A stretch of DNA of 64,000 nucleotides from VAZQ01 sp963821505 (GCA_963821505.1 CAWGEH010000032.1:186001-250000), one strand, 5' to 3'; shown: positions 36,701 to 46,707, counted from the first letter of the stretch. Translations and numbers: made by a program. The notes: generated from the sequence alone by a model not told the origin.

Positions 36701-37178
36701 GGAGTTGCGCCTCCGCGGCCTCGTCGAGCACGGTGAACCGGGCGGCGACGGCGGCTTCGAACGGAAACTGGTGCAGCAGCCGCGTGCAGAAGGCGTGGAT
36801 GGTCTGGACCTTGAGGCCGCCCGGGGTCTCCAGCGCCAGTGCGAACAGCCGCCGTGCGCGCGCCCGCCGCGCCGGATCGGGGGCGAGGTTGGAGATCCGC
36901 CTGATCGCCGCATCGAGCGTCTCGTCGTCGAGCGCGCTCCAGCGCCGCAACTCGTCGAACACGCGGTTCGCCATGTTGGCGGCGGCGGCCTTGGTGAAGG
37001 TGATGCAGAGGATTTTCCCGGGCTCGACGCCCTCGAGCAGGAGACGGATCACGCGTTGTGCGAGAACATGCGTCTTGCCCGAGCCGGCATTGGCCGCGAC
37101 CCAGGCGGACACCGCCGGGTCCGATGCCGCAATCTGCAGCCGCAGCACGGCCTCCGGGACGATGCGAGGGGCGTTCAT
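33750..37178 (-). CDS. addA: Double-strand break repair helicase AddA
   Basis: A 1142-aa UvrD-type helicase-nuclease, the alphaproteobacterial counterpart of RecB. With AddB it resects double-strand ends and loads RecA. It has Walker A WVAANAGSGKTHVLAQRV, motif II IDEAQDTSPKQW, motif III VGDEKQSIFSFQGA, TVHGAKGLEAPVV, and a C-terminal PD-(D/E)XK nuclease with VLIADYKTNRP. The ATG at 37178 overlaps the addB stop (ATGA), so the pair is coupled. Confidence 0.96.
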   Translation of the reverse strand: MNAPRIVPEAVLRLQIAASDPAVSAWVAANAGSGKTHVLAQRVIRLLLEGVEPGKILCITFTKAAAANMANRVFDELRRWSALDDETLDAAIRRISNLAPDPARRARARRLFALALETPGGLKVQTIHAFCTRLLHQFPFEAAVAARFTVLDEAAEAQLLSETSLGVLLDAALAPNARLGRALAAAIAVAADRTFKEVVGEAIRKRDVVRAWIDRGGSVDAAVAMLCGTLGICTDDTIERIESEMAEGPLLPFTRWSAAARTLAQGSRSDQEQARRLMDALAASGSERAGTYLQFFFTDKLESRQRLVTRAIETRDPALADCLQREGERLLTLMERRKAVACRDRTAALITIADAVISRYQAAKDRRGLLDYDDLIDRTLALLGEDRAAWVHYKLDQGIDHVLIDEAQDTSPKQWEIIRLLTAEFFAGAGARAVNRTIFAVGDEKQSIFSFQGAAPREFDAMRRAFAKLCAAIDRDLQYVPFRHSFRAGPNLLGAVDKVFERPEAFRGLSADNVSTVHECLPQAAPGLVEIWETLKPKDKREIEAWDAPFDELTERSPQVRLAAKIAANVKRWLKQGTRAGDVLVLVRQRGSLFEAIIRSLKDAHVPVAGADRLVLTEHIAVMDLMVLADALLLPDDDLALATVLKSPLFGLDDADLFEIAFERKTSLYAALRAKAPTEPRFAQAAVRFDRFARWARQETPFGFYARVLGAERGRQRFLARLGHEADDALNEFLNRALDYERRETPSLQGFVAWLRAAQTDVKRDMEITRDEVRVMTVHGAKGLEAPVVILADTTTPPAGPGQRQPRLLDLAANVAGAPGHFVWAGARANDVAPVAAARERVRRENEDEHGRLLYVAMTRAIDRLVVCGAEGERGRPDGCWWNLVAGALCPISEPADDGDGKVWRYRPTPSVAGQTVTSAAAVSRPERPSWLERNARSEPPAMLPLSPSRAYDEAAAPMRSSAAGSPGERRKAMARGVLMHRLLQSLPDIPREARAAAARRHLARTADDFSVEEQESLFEQVRLVLEDARFSELFSPGSRAEIPIVGRLKGGTLAVSGQVDRLAVSGDAVLIADYKTNRPAPRRFEDVPPAYIRQLALYRAVLAQLYPDKLIRAALLWTQVPDLMEIPAATMDRELAAVTSP

Positions 37179-40100
37179 TCGCTTACGCCCATTCCGTCTT
37201 CCTCGTCGGTACCACCGACCGACCACTCCTTGACGCGCGCGAGATGGTCGTAGGTGCCGTAGCGGTTCTTCCACATCGACAGCACCAGCGGCAGATAGGG
37301 CTGTTGCTCGTCCTCGAACCGCGTAGCGACGGCTTTGAGCTTTTCGAGCGCGCGCTCGGCGTGAAAGTCGGCGTCACCCTCTTTGAATACGATCGGCTTT
37401 TCGTCGCCCGCGGGCTCGCCGCCCTTGAGCGCGACGTAAACGAGCTCGGCCACGGAAGCGCCGTGGGAGATACCGGAAAATCCCCCATGGCGCAGGATCG
37501 CCGCTTCGAGCGTGAGCTGCGGCGAGACGCCGATGCGCACCTGCTTCTCGGTCGGCACCTGCCCGGTCTTGTAGTCGAGAATGGCATGGCCTCCGCCCGC
37601 GAGCTCTTCGATGCGGTCGGCGCGCCCGCGCAGCGTGAACACGCGTTCGCCGAGCAGGATGTCGATCTTGCCTGAGGTCTCCGCCTTGAGCGTCTTGACC
37701 ATGGCGCGCCGCCGCCGCTCCCAGCCGGCAAACCACTGCGCGATGCGCTGGAAACGCGGCCACCAGAACGCCCGCGCCTCCGGGTAGTCCGCGAGCGCGG
37801 CGAAGTGCCGGGCGCCGATCTCGATGAGCGCCGCAGCGGGGTCGGGCGGCAGCTCGGCGGCAAAGGTGGTGGTGAACTCGCTCAGCGCGCCGTGGATGAG
37901 GATGCCGCGGTCGGCCGCGCCCGGCGGCAGGTCGACCGGGTCGAGCTCGCGCAATTTGAGAATATGCTTGGCGTAGATGGTGTAGGGGTCGCGCAGCCAG
38001 CTTTCGATCTCGGTCACGGATAGCGTCGTCGGCCGCGCGGCGCGCGGCGGCTTCGGCGCGGGCTTGTCGATGCGCCTGATCTCGGCAGGCTGATCCAGCG
38101 CCCGCGCCCAGGCGAGATATGTCTGGCCTTTGTCGCGCGCCTGGGTCCACCGCTCCTCGCCGGCGACCGCCGCCAGCCGTTGCACGAAGCGCGATATCAC
38201 GGTCGGCGCGCCGGCCAGCTTGGCGGGATAAGCGAGGATGACCTCGCCCGCGCCGAGCGCCTGCGCGAAATCGTGCGCCGACAGCGAAATCCGCCGCTCC
38301 GGCAGATCGAGTCCGAGCGCATGACGCATGGGACGGCTGAGCCAGGGGTCCGGCCGCGTCTCCGGCGGCCAGACGCCCTCGACCAGTCCGCCGAGCACGA
38401 TGCGATCGACGTTCTGCAGCCGCGCTTCGAGCGGGCCAAAGACGCGAACGCGCACGCCCGGAACCTCCTCCCGACGCACCACGCGATCGGTAATGGCGAT
38501 CTTGAACAGCTCGGCATAGTCCCGCGGCGCAACGGCGAGTGCGGCATCGGCGGCTGCGCGCGCGATATCGTCGAATGCCTCGTAGAGTTTCACGCCGTCA
38601 TGGCCGGCGAACGCCGCGGGCTGGCCGCGTTCGTCCCTGCTCAAGGCGGTGATGGCGTCGCAGTGTCGTGCGGCGAGTTCCCCGAAGGTGCGCGGCGCAG
38701 CCGAGAGCGTTTCCAGCGGTGCGATCGCGGCCGCAAGCTGCTCGAGCAGCGCGGCCGCGGCCGCGAGCTCGCCTTCGCTCAGGTAGACGCGCGGATCGGA
38801 CGGATGAAGATCGGATTGCTGGCCATGCCGAAGCCTGGCCAGCTGCTCGCGAAACGTCGCGAGCGCATGCGAAAGGCCGACGCTTCCCGGCTTCGGGCGC
38901 GGGCCGCGCAACGTCGCTCTCTCCAAGGCCGCAACCGCGCGCGTGTTCGCCCCCTTGGCAGCGCCAAGGCGTGTCAGCGGGTGCTTGAGCAACGCAAGCA
39001 GCGTAACCGGGGCAAGTCCCCCGAGTGCCGCCTCTGCCGCGAGGCGCGCGAACAGTCCGGCGGGCGTGTCGGGAAGGGCATCGCCGCCGGAATCGTCGAC
39101 CGCGATCTGCCAGCGCTCCAGCGCGGCGAGCACGCGGCGCGCCAATTCGCGGTCGGGCGTCACCAGTGCCGCGGTCTTCTCCGGCACCTCGATCGCTTCG
39201 CGCAGGACGACGGCAATGGCGAGGGCTTCTTCCTCCGCATTTGCGGCTTCCACGACCGACAAGGTCTCGAGCGCGGCGCCGGTCCGCGCCGGGAAGTCGG
39301 CGCCGGCGAGCTGCCGCCAGCGGTCGGTGGCAGCCGCCGGCCGCAACGCCTCCGACACCGTGCGCTCGCGCCCGTGCGCGGCGGCGTCGCCGAGCGCAAC
39401 AACCGCGTCGCGTGCGATGCCGATGCGACCCAGCAGTGCCCGCAGGGCGAATTGCGGATGTCCGACCGCGGGCGGGATCAGCTGACGGCCGGCGGCATCG
39501 CGCCGCCCGCCGATGAGATCCCACGTTTCCGGATCGAGATCGGTGTCGAGGCCCGGCAGCACCACGGCGCCGTGCGGAAGCCGGGCGATGGTCGCGATCA
39601 GCTCGGCGGTCGCCGGCATCGAGCCGGTCGAGCCGGCGGCGATCACCGGTCCGTCCCTATGGATAGCGAGCCGCGCGGCCTCGGCCTTGATCAACGCGTC
39701 GCGCCTGGCGGCCGGCTCGATGGCGCCACGCTCGGCGAGGATGTCCGGCCAAGCTTCGCGGGCGATCTTCAGGAATTTGAGCGTGAGTTGCCAATAGCGG
39801 TCGAGATCGTCGGGCACGAGTTCATCAAGCCGGTCCCACGGCACGTCACGCGTGGTCATATCGTCGATGAGGCGCGCGAGATCGTCGGCGAGCGCGAGCG
39901 CCGAGGCCGGATTGTTGGCGACGAGTGGAGCCTCGCCCAGTTGGTCGGGCTCAAGGCTGGCAGCCCATCTCAGCACTTGTTGCGCCAGCAGCATGCGCCG
40001 TTTGAGCCCGCCGATCGCTGGCAGCAGGTCGAGCGCGTCGGCGGCGAGCGCGCCGGTCGCCGCCTGCGCGAAGGCGATCTCGTCCTCGTCGACGTCGCCG

Positions 40101-40333
40101 ATGGGGACGATGCGCGGCAGGATGGCCGCGCTGGCTCCGGTCACGTCGAGGAAGACATCGCGCACCAGCCGACAGGCGCGCCGCGTGGGCAGATAGAGGG
40201 TGGCGTTTGCAAGCGCGAGGGGATCGTGCGCGGCGGGAAAGCCGGGCACGAGCCGCCCATCGACGAGCGCTCGGATCAGCGTCGGCACGAACGGCGCCGA
40301 AGCCGGAATGGTGAAGACTTGGGGGGGAGCCAT
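37175..40333 (-). CDS. addB: Double-strand break repair protein AddB
   Basis: A 1052-aa partner of AddA. It has an inactivated helicase-like N-terminal region (VFTIPASAPFVPTLIRAL, LYLPTRRACRLVRD), a middle region, and a C-terminal nuclease domain with GHAILDYKTGQVPTEKQ. Length and motifs match alphaproteobacterial AddB. The gene follows the murU-like gene with a 167-base gap, and its stop overlaps the addA start. Confidence 0.95.
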   Translation of the reverse strand: MAPPQVFTIPASAPFVPTLIRALVDGRLVPGFPAAHDPLALANATLYLPTRRACRLVRDVFLDVTGASAAILPRIVPIGDVDEDEIAFAQAATGALAADALDLLPAIGGLKRRMLLAQQVLRWAASLEPDQLGEAPLVANNPASALALADDLARLIDDMTTRDVPWDRLDELVPDDLDRYWQLTLKFLKIAREAWPDILAERGAIEPAARRDALIKAEAARLAIHRDGPVIAAGSTGSMPATAELIATIARLPHGAVVLPGLDTDLDPETWDLIGGRRDAAGRQLIPPAVGHPQFALRALLGRIGIARDAVVALGDAAAHGRERTVSEALRPAAATDRWRQLAGADFPARTGAALETLSVVEAANAEEEALAIAVVLREAIEVPEKTAALVTPDRELARRVLAALERWQIAVDDSGGDALPDTPAGLFARLAAEAALGGLAPVTLLALLKHPLTRLGAAKGANTRAVAALERATLRGPRPKPGSVGLSHALATFREQLARLRHGQQSDLHPSDPRVYLSEGELAAAAALLEQLAAAIAPLETLSAAPRTFGELAARHCDAITALSRDERGQPAAFAGHDGVKLYEAFDDIARAAADAALAVAPRDYAELFKIAITDRVVRREEVPGVRVRVFGPLEARLQNVDRIVLGGLVEGVWPPETRPDPWLSRPMRHALGLDLPERRISLSAHDFAQALGAGEVILAYPAKLAGAPTVISRFVQRLAAVAGEERWTQARDKGQTYLAWARALDQPAEIRRIDKPAPKPPRAARPTTLSVTEIESWLRDPYTIYAKHILKLRELDPVDLPPGAADRGILIHGALSEFTTTFAAELPPDPAAALIEIGARHFAALADYPEARAFWWPRFQRIAQWFAGWERRRRAMVKTLKAETSGKIDILLGERVFTLRGRADRIEELAGGGHAILDYKTGQVPTEKQVRIGVSPQLTLEAAILRHGGFSGISHGASVAELVYVALKGGEPAGDEKPIVFKEGDADFHAERALEKLKAVATRFEDEQQPYLPLVLSMWKNRYGTYDHLARVKEWSVGGTDEEDGMGVSE

Positions 40334-40500
40334 GCCGAATTATACACGGCTGTGCTCCGGGCATAGCGTAGCGTGCGGCAAAGGCGAGACGGGTTGTCCT
40401 CTGCGGTCACGAACCTGCCTTGGACCAGCAGCGCAACTTGGCGCGGCGCATTCGTGCGCCGCGTCGCGTGCGGGAGCCGAAGTTTGCCTTGCCCCCGGGG

Positions 40501-41241
40501 TTACGCTGCGCTGGCGAGGATCGCGTCCTCTGCCGCCTTGATGGCCTCCGGCGTGCCGACGTGCATCCAAACGCCCTCCAGCCGCAATCCGCAGAGCCGC
40601 CCGGATTCGGCCGCCCGATCGAACAGGGGCGACATCGAGAACGCGCCGGCGGGGGCGCCGGCAAAGAACGCGCGCGTGAGGATCGCGGCGCCGGCATAGA
40701 CGAAGGGCACCACCTCGCGCTCGCCGCGCCGCGTGAGCCGGCCGTCCGCCGCCATCGAGAAATCGCCCCGGCCGGCATAGCCGATACTCGAGGCCGTCGG
40801 TGCGAGCAGGAGCAGCGCATCCATGCGGGCGGGATCGAAGGCCGCCGCGAGGCGGCCGAGATTGGGCTTCACCCCGTCGATCCAGATGGTGTCGGAATTG
40901 ACGTGGAAGAACGGGCCGTCGCCAAGCTCGGGCAGCGCCTTGAGCACGCCGCCGCCGGTTCCGAGGAGCTCGCCGCGCTCGTCGGAGATCGTGATCTTGG
41001 GCCGCTGGCGGTAGGCGAGATGCCGCTCGATCTGGTCCGCGAGGTAATGGACATTCACGACCGCCCGCTCGACCCCCTGCTCGGCGAGGCGGTCGAGCGC
41101 GTAGTCGATCAGCGCCTTGCCGCCGACGGCAACGAGCGGCTTGGGAATCCGGCCGTTGAACGCCCGCATGCGCGTGCCGAGCCCTGCCGCCAGCACCATG
41201 GCGCGTGTCGGTGCGGTCATGCTTTCGGGAGCTTCGGCCAT
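40501..41241 (-). CDS. murU: Nucleotidyltransferase, MurU-like
   Basis: A 246-aa sugar-1-phosphate nucleotidyltransferase. The N-terminal motif is MVLAAGLGTRMRAFN with PKPLVAVGGKAL, and the metal aspartate lies in FFHVNSDTIW. Because the preceding gene encodes an AmgK-type sugar kinase, the best assignment is MurNAc-1-phosphate uridylyltransferase in the AmgK-MurU peptidoglycan recycling route. An alternative is a mannose-1-phosphate guanylyltransferase-type activity. The ATG at 41241 is preferred; another ATG seven codons later has no ribosome site. Confidence 0.85.
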   Translation of the reverse strand: MAEAPESMTAPTRAMVLAAGLGTRMRAFNGRIPKPLVAVGGKALIDYALDRLAEQGVERAVVNVHYLADQIERHLAYRQRPKITISDERGELLGTGGGVLKALPELGDGPFFHVNSDTIWIDGVKPNLGRLAAAFDPARMDALLLLAPTASSIGYAGRGDFSMAADGRLTRRGEREVVPFVYAGAAILTRAFFAGAPAGAFSMSPLFDRAAESGRLCGLRLEGVWMHVGTPEAIKAAEDAILASAA

Positions 41242-41281
41242 CAATCGGTCTTGCCTTGAATACCTCTTGTCCCCGGGATGC

Positions 41282-42820
41282 TTAAATTGTGCTTAACGAC
41301 GGCACGTGGGCAATATACCACGCATTGAGCGACTCCAGGGCGGGATGGCCGAGCGAGCGCTGCAAATACCCCCATACCCGCGGCAGGTGACGCAAATATT
41401 GCGGCTTGCCGTCGCGCATGTCGAGCCGCGCGAAGATGCCGAGAATCTTGCTGGCGCGTTGCGCGGCGAGCGTCACGTAGATCTTGATGAACCGCGCGGG
41501 ATCGAAATCGGGCTCGGTCTGGCTGCGGCTGCGCACATAACGGCCGAGCAGCGCAAGCTCGGTCTGCTCCGAGACATCGACACGCGCATCCTGCAACAGC
41601 GAGGCGAGGTCATAGGCGGCCGGTCCCATCACGGCGTCCTGGAAATCCAGAATGCCCAGCCGGGCGACGCCGCTGCGCGGCGGCAGCCAGAGCAGGTTGG
41701 GCGAATGGAAGTCGCGCAGGACCCAGGTCGGGGGCGAGTCGATTGCCGGGCGCAACAGCTCGCGCCACACCGCCCGAAACGAGTCGCGCTCGGTGTCGGG
41801 CATCGCTGCGTCAAGGCGCGGCAGGAACCAATCCAGCAGGAGCTCGGCTTCGATCAGGAAGGCGTCTATGTCGTAGGAGGGAATGCGGTGCTCGACATGA
41901 GGGGCGACCGGGAGCGTATCCGGCAGCCGCTGCTCGTGCAAAGTAAGCAGCGCGTCGACCGCGGCCTCGTAACGCTCCAGGATGGGCGCGGGCGGATCGC
42001 CGCTCACCACGGGCTCGTCGCCGAGATCCTCGATGATCAGGAATCCTTGGGCGAGATCGGCGTGACGGATGGCGGGAGCCGAGAAGCCGTATTGCCGCAG
42101 CCCGTTCGCCATTGCGACAAACGGCACGACGTTGTCGGCGAGATGCGCGATCGCGTTGTACGGCTTGCCGGCCCGCACCGGCGGGCCGTCGGGCCGGCGC
42201 GGCAAGTTCATCAAGATCGCGCGCTCGTCGCCGAGCGCGATCCGCTCGTAGGAACGGGTGGAAGCATCGCCCTGCATCCGCGTCCGCAGCGCCTTGCCAT
42301 AGCCGCTCTCGGCGATGAATTGCCGCGCCGCCGCCATGCGGTCGACGCGCGGCGCCATCGCGCCGTGGCCGGTGATGCGCGCGTGGCGGAATTCGGACTT
42401 GAGCTTGGGCGCAAGCATGAGCGCGACGTCGAGCCGGTCCGGCGGCAGAAAACTGCCCGCGCGCTCGGCCCATTCGACCAGCACCACCGCGCCTTCCGGC
42501 AAGTCGTCGAGGCCGAGCTCGGCCAGCTCGGCCGCTCCCGACAGGCGGTAGAGGTCGGCGTGGACCAAGGGAAAACGCGGCAGGTCGTAGGTCTGCATCA
42601 GCGTGAAGGTCGGGCTCGGCACCTCGATGGCCGGATCGCCGGCGAGATAGCGGATGACCGTGCGCGCGAACGTGGTCTTGCCGGCGCCGAGATCGCCGGA
42701 GAGCGTGACGAGGTCGCCGCGCTCGAGCCAATTGGCGATATCGATGGCGAGCCGGTGGGTGGCGTGCTCATCGGGCAGCGCCACCGAGAAGCTCGCCGTG
42801 GCGGGCGTGGTCAGGGCCAT
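41282..42820 (-). CDS. TsaE-AmgK fusion: tRNA t6A ATPase plus sugar kinase
   Basis: A 512-aa fusion. Residues about 1-155 are TsaE, the ATPase of the tRNA threonylcarbamoyladenosine complex (Walker A GDLGAGKTTFAR, then FPLVHADLYRLSG and VLVEWAERA). Residues about 170-512 are an aminoglycoside-phosphotransferase-fold kinase like AmgK, which phosphorylates the anomeric position of MurNAc/GlcNAc (catalytic loop VLRDFHSPNLLWLP, metal loop LGILDFQDAVMGPAAYDL). The same fusion is common in Alphaproteobacteria. It starts 17 bases after divL and precedes the murU-like gene. Confidence 0.92.
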   Translation of the reverse strand: MALTTPATASFSVALPDEHATHRLAIDIANWLERGDLVTLSGDLGAGKTTFARTVIRYLAGDPAIEVPSPTFTLMQTYDLPRFPLVHADLYRLSGAAELAELGLDDLPEGAVVLVEWAERAGSFLPPDRLDVALMLAPKLKSEFRHARITGHGAMAPRVDRMAAARQFIAESGYGKALRTRMQGDASTRSYERIALGDERAILMNLPRRPDGPPVRAGKPYNAIAHLADNVVPFVAMANGLRQYGFSAPAIRHADLAQGFLIIEDLGDEPVVSGDPPAPILERYEAAVDALLTLHEQRLPDTLPVAPHVEHRIPSYDIDAFLIEAELLLDWFLPRLDAAMPDTERDSFRAVWRELLRPAIDSPPTWVLRDFHSPNLLWLPPRSGVARLGILDFQDAVMGPAAYDLASLLQDARVDVSEQTELALLGRYVRSRSQTEPDFDPARFIKIYVTLAAQRASKILGIFARLDMRDGKPQYLRHLPRVWGYLQRSLGHPALESLNAWYIAHVPSLSTI

Positions 42821-42837
42821 GATGCGTCAGGCAGGGG

Positions 42838-45301
42838 TCACGCCGCTGTCCGCTCGGCGGTATGCTCGAGCGGGAAGACGCAGGTGACGGTGGTGCCGCG
42901 GCCGACCGCGGATTCGAGCGTGACCGAGCCGCCGTGCAGCTCCACGAACGAGCGCACCAGCGAGAGGCCGAGGCCGGTGCCGCGGTGGCGCGAGCCGAGC
43001 GAATGGGTTTCGAACCAATCGAATACCTTGTCCTGCACATCGGCCGGGATGCCGGGCCCGCGATCGGTCACCGAGAACACCACGGCATCCTTGCGCCGCT
43101 GGGCCGCGAAGCCGACGATCTCGCCCGCGGGAGAAAAGCCTACCGCATTGGCGAGCAGATTGAACAGCGCCTGGCGGACGCGCCGCTCGTCGGCGACGAA
43201 AGCTGCCGATGTCGGGCGCGGTGCGGATTTCGAGCCTGATGCCGTTCTTGACCAGGCGGTCCTGCACCCCTTCAGCAGCGGCTTCCATCGTTTTGCGGAT
43301 GTCGACGGAGCCGAGATTGAGGGTCATGGCGCCGGCGTCGATGGTGGCGAGGTCGAGGATATTGTTGATGATGGCGAGCAGCGCGTTGGTCGAGACCGTG
43401 ATGTAGCCGAGATATTCGCGCTGCTTCTCCGTTAGCGGACCGGTAACCGGGTCGCCGAGGAAATGCGCAAAGCCGATGATGTTGGTGAGCGGCGAGCGCA
43501 GCTCATAGGACACGTGGTGCACGAAGTCGATCTTGAGCTTGTCCGCCGTCTCCAGCGCTTCGTTGCGCTCGCGCAACGCGCGCTCGACATTGACGGTATC
43601 GGTGACGTCCTGGAAGGTCACCAGCGTGGCGCCGTCGGGAAGCGGCATGGTGGCGCAGTACAGCACGTTGCCATCGGAGCGTTCGAGCCGGCCGATCACC
43701 GGCTCGCGGTTGTCGATCGCCGTGATCGTCGCCCGCAGCCGTTGCCAGACCGGGTCGTCGCCGTGCAGCGGCAAGGTCCGGGCGCTGACCGATTCGATGT
43801 GGGGCCGATCGACGAGCATCTCCGGCGAAAACCTCCACATGCGCGCGAACACCGGGTTGAAGAGGCGCAGCCGGCCGTCGCTGCCGAACACCGCGACCGC
43901 CTCGGTGAGGTTGTCCAGGGTCTCGCCCTGAACTCGGATCAAGGCGTCGTAGCGGCGCTCGAGATCGAGCCGCTCGGTGACGTCGTCGAAGAGATAGATC
44001 ACGCCGCCTTCCGGATTGGGCGTGGTGACCACCCGCAGGGTGCGGCCGTCCGGCAGGTGCCACATGTGCTCCTTGGCCTCGACCGCGCGGTAGGCGTCCT
44101 GGAGTGCGGCCTTCCACTGGCGGAAATCCTGCTCGTCCGGAAGCCGGCGCGCGGCGCGCAACTGGTCGAGCACCGCCAAATCCGTCGGCCCCTGGTCGAG
44201 GAAAGCGGGCGCGAGGTCCCACAGCAGGCGATAGGCGGTGTTGTAGAACCCGAGTCGCTGATTGGCCCCGAAAATGGCGACTCCGGTCGCAAGCTGGTCG
44301 AGGGTGCGCCGATGGGCGTCCATCATGCGCTTGAGCTCGGCACGTAGCAGTTCGGCTTCGGTCGCGTCCATGCCGATGCCGGCGCTGCCGCGTGCGGCCG
44401 GTACCGTCATCACGTCGAAGCTGCGGCGCTTGCCCGCGACCACGGCCGGAAGCCGCCCCGAATAGTGCTGGGCCGCCGCGTGCGCGCGCAGGAGCTCGCC
44501 GCGCGCGCCGCGGTCGAACAGCTCGATCCCGCCCTCGATCGCCTCGGCGGCATTCTTGCTCTCGACCGCGCGGGCATAGGCCTGGTTCACGAATACGAGC
44601 TTGCCGGCATCGTCGCGCGCCCACACCGGCGCCGGCACGGCTTCGATCAGCGCGCGCAGGGCTGTGGCGTCGTCGATTTGCTTGCGATGGCGCTGCGCGA
44701 GTTCGGCGAGCTCGTATTTGATGCCGCTCACCTCTCGCAGCCGCAGGATCGCCCGTCCCCCGGCCACTTGGCCCTTGGCTTCGATGATGCGGCCGGCGAG
44801 CGTGGTCACGGTCGCCGCAAAGCTCACGCCGCGCGCGCGCAAGGCGTCGACCCAACGCTCCATGTCGCGGGCGGTATCCGGCTCGAGCCAGGTGCCGAAG
44901 GCGAGCACGCGGTGCGGCGCGTCGGCGGTTGTCAGCAGCGTCTGATCGCCGATGATCTCGGGCTCGTCGGTGGCGGCGGCCCAGGCCACGACGATCTGCG
45001 GCTCGGAGAGGAGAAGCGCATAGGCGCGGTCGATCGCGGCCTTGGATGCGATGGAGTCATCGCGCGCCGAGGCCTCGACCTCGATCAGACGCGCGCGTGT
45101 GCGCACGAGCAGGATCGCCGTCACCACGGCAAAGCAGAGAATGCCGAGCGTGAGCGCGAGCGCGGCAATCTCGTGGCGATCGAGCGATAGCAGAGCCGCC
45201 AGATAGGCGTCGAAGGTCGAAAGCTCGGATCCGTCGCCCGCCGGTGCGGCGTGCGCACGATCATGCAGCAGGAACGACAAAACGACGGCGGCGCCGCGCA
45301 A
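42838..45301 (-). pseudogene. divL: DivL-like PAS sensor kinase homologue, frame interrupted
   Basis: About 820 aa. One N-terminal transmembrane helix (HEIAALALTLGILCFAVVTAILLV) is followed by several PAS domains, a HisKA-like helix with VSYELRSPLTNIIGF, and an ATPase domain. The phosphorylated His of the H box is Tyr (Y599), the hallmark of DivL, which allosterically controls CckA in the cell cycle. One extra G at 43198 shifts the frame after APDIGSF. The ATPase half (ALFNLLANAVGFS, DRGPGIPADVQDK, GTGLGLSLV) reads in another frame to 42838. The start is uncertain (TTG 45301 is one option). DivL is normally essential, so a sequencing error is plausible. Confidence 0.8.
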
Positions 45302-45688
45302 TCCGCCGCAGCGAATGCCTGTGGGCGGTTCACGTGCGTCCAAAGCCCGCGAAGACGGGCGTAAACGCCCTTTAGGTCGGGCTGCGGACGCGCGTGAACG
45401 CGCTTTATGCTGCGGATGAGCCCCAGAGCCCTCCACGGTGATCCGGATCCCGTCCGGCATACCCGCTTGCCCCATCGCCGCATTGCCGGCGCCGTGCGGA
45501 CGCCGGTGCGCGGGCCGCGCGGTGCCTCATCCGCCCAACGGCCCACGAATCAAGCCACTTTACTCTCAAGCGGAAACCAACCGTAAGAGTCCAGATCGTG
45601 AACAGGCCGACGCCGGCCAGCGGAGATGACGACGGTCGGCGACGATCGAGGACGATCGCTTGGCCGGATGGTCCGGGCGCGCCGATAA

Positions 45689-46552
45689 TCATGCCCGTCC
45701 TGCCAGCTTCAGGCCTTTATCCAGGGCGGCGTAGCTGCGCACCGGGGCGGCCATCAGAAAGCGGTAGCCTTCCGTGAGAATGCGCTCCACGTTGCTGGAA
45801 TCGACGTGGGGATGGCCGACGACGACATTGTGCTGCTTGCAGGTATTGACCACCCGCGCCATCCATTTGAGCACCTCGGGATGTTCGTATTGCCGGGGAT
45901 AGCCGAGTTCCTGGGAGAGGTCGCCCTCGCCGATGAGGATCGCGCCGATCCCTGGAACCTTCTGCAAAATCTCCGGCAGCGCCTCGATGCCGCGCGTGTC
46001 CTCCATCATCAGGATGACGAAGATTTCGCCCTTCGGGTTGAGCGGCCACACGTCGGCGCGATCGTAGTAGTCCTGCTGGGAGAGGCCCCAATAGCGCACC
46101 GCCGCGGTCGGGCCGTCGCCGCGGATGCCGGCCGGCTCGTACATCGATGCGGTCTTCAGGCGCGGATAGCGGCAGGCGGCGACGGCGTTATAGGCCTCGT
46201 CCAGCGACGAAATGTGCGGCCAGACGATGCCGTAGACGCCGAGGTCGAGCGCCTGTTTGGCGTGGAACTGGGCCTTCTCCGCTCCGTTCGGGGGAATGCG
46301 GACCATCGGCGTGACGCCGGGGGCGACCGAGCCGGACTTGGCGATCTGGCCGCGGTTGAGCATGTATTGCAGGCTATCGCGCAGCGCCCGGATGTCCCAG
46401 GGATTGTGCTCCATCTCGTAGACGATGCCGTCGTACTTGGCCGTGGCCATCGCGATCGCGGTCTCCGGGTCGGCTTGGCAAAATGACGTGAACGCCGGCT
46501 TGCCGGACCCGAGCGCGCGGATCACGCCGTTCAAACGCGGAATATCAGCCAT
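45689..46552 (-). CDS. HpcH/HpaI aldolase family protein
   Basis: A 287-aa class II pyruvate aldolase of the HpcH/HpaI type, which cleaves 4-hydroxy-2-oxo acids using a divalent metal. The metal-binding glutamates lie in VILMMEDTRGIEAL and YDGIVYEMEHNPWD; GEGDLSQELGYP follows. It is divergent from a LigJ-type hydratase gene, so a role in splitting a meta-cleavage product such as 4-carboxy-4-hydroxy-2-oxoadipate is plausible, though known LigK/GalC aldolases belong to another family. Confidence 0.85.
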   Translation of the reverse strand: MADIPRLNGVIRALGSGKPAFTSFCQADPETAIAMATAKYDGIVYEMEHNPWDIRALRDSLQYMLNRGQIAKSGSVAPGVTPMVRIPPNGAEKAQFHAKQALDLGVYGIVWPHISSLDEAYNAVAACRYPRLKTASMYEPAGIRGDGPTAAVRYWGLSQQDYYDRADVWPLNPKGEIFVILMMEDTRGIEALPEILQKVPGIGAILIGEGDLSQELGYPRQYEHPEVLKWMARVVNTCKQHNVVVGHPHVDSSNVERILTEGYRFLMAAPVRSYAALDKGLKLAGRA

Positions 46553-46707
46553 GCTTTCCCCTCTGCGATGTGTTGCGGCCGCATCCTACCAGACCGCAAT
46601 CCCGGTTTGACAATGGTGAAGCCCGGTTCGTAGCATCCAGCCACCTTGCGGGCCGGCTCGCCGGCTTGCGCTCACGGGCCCTGCCCACCATCCTCAGCGA
46701 CGGTGTC

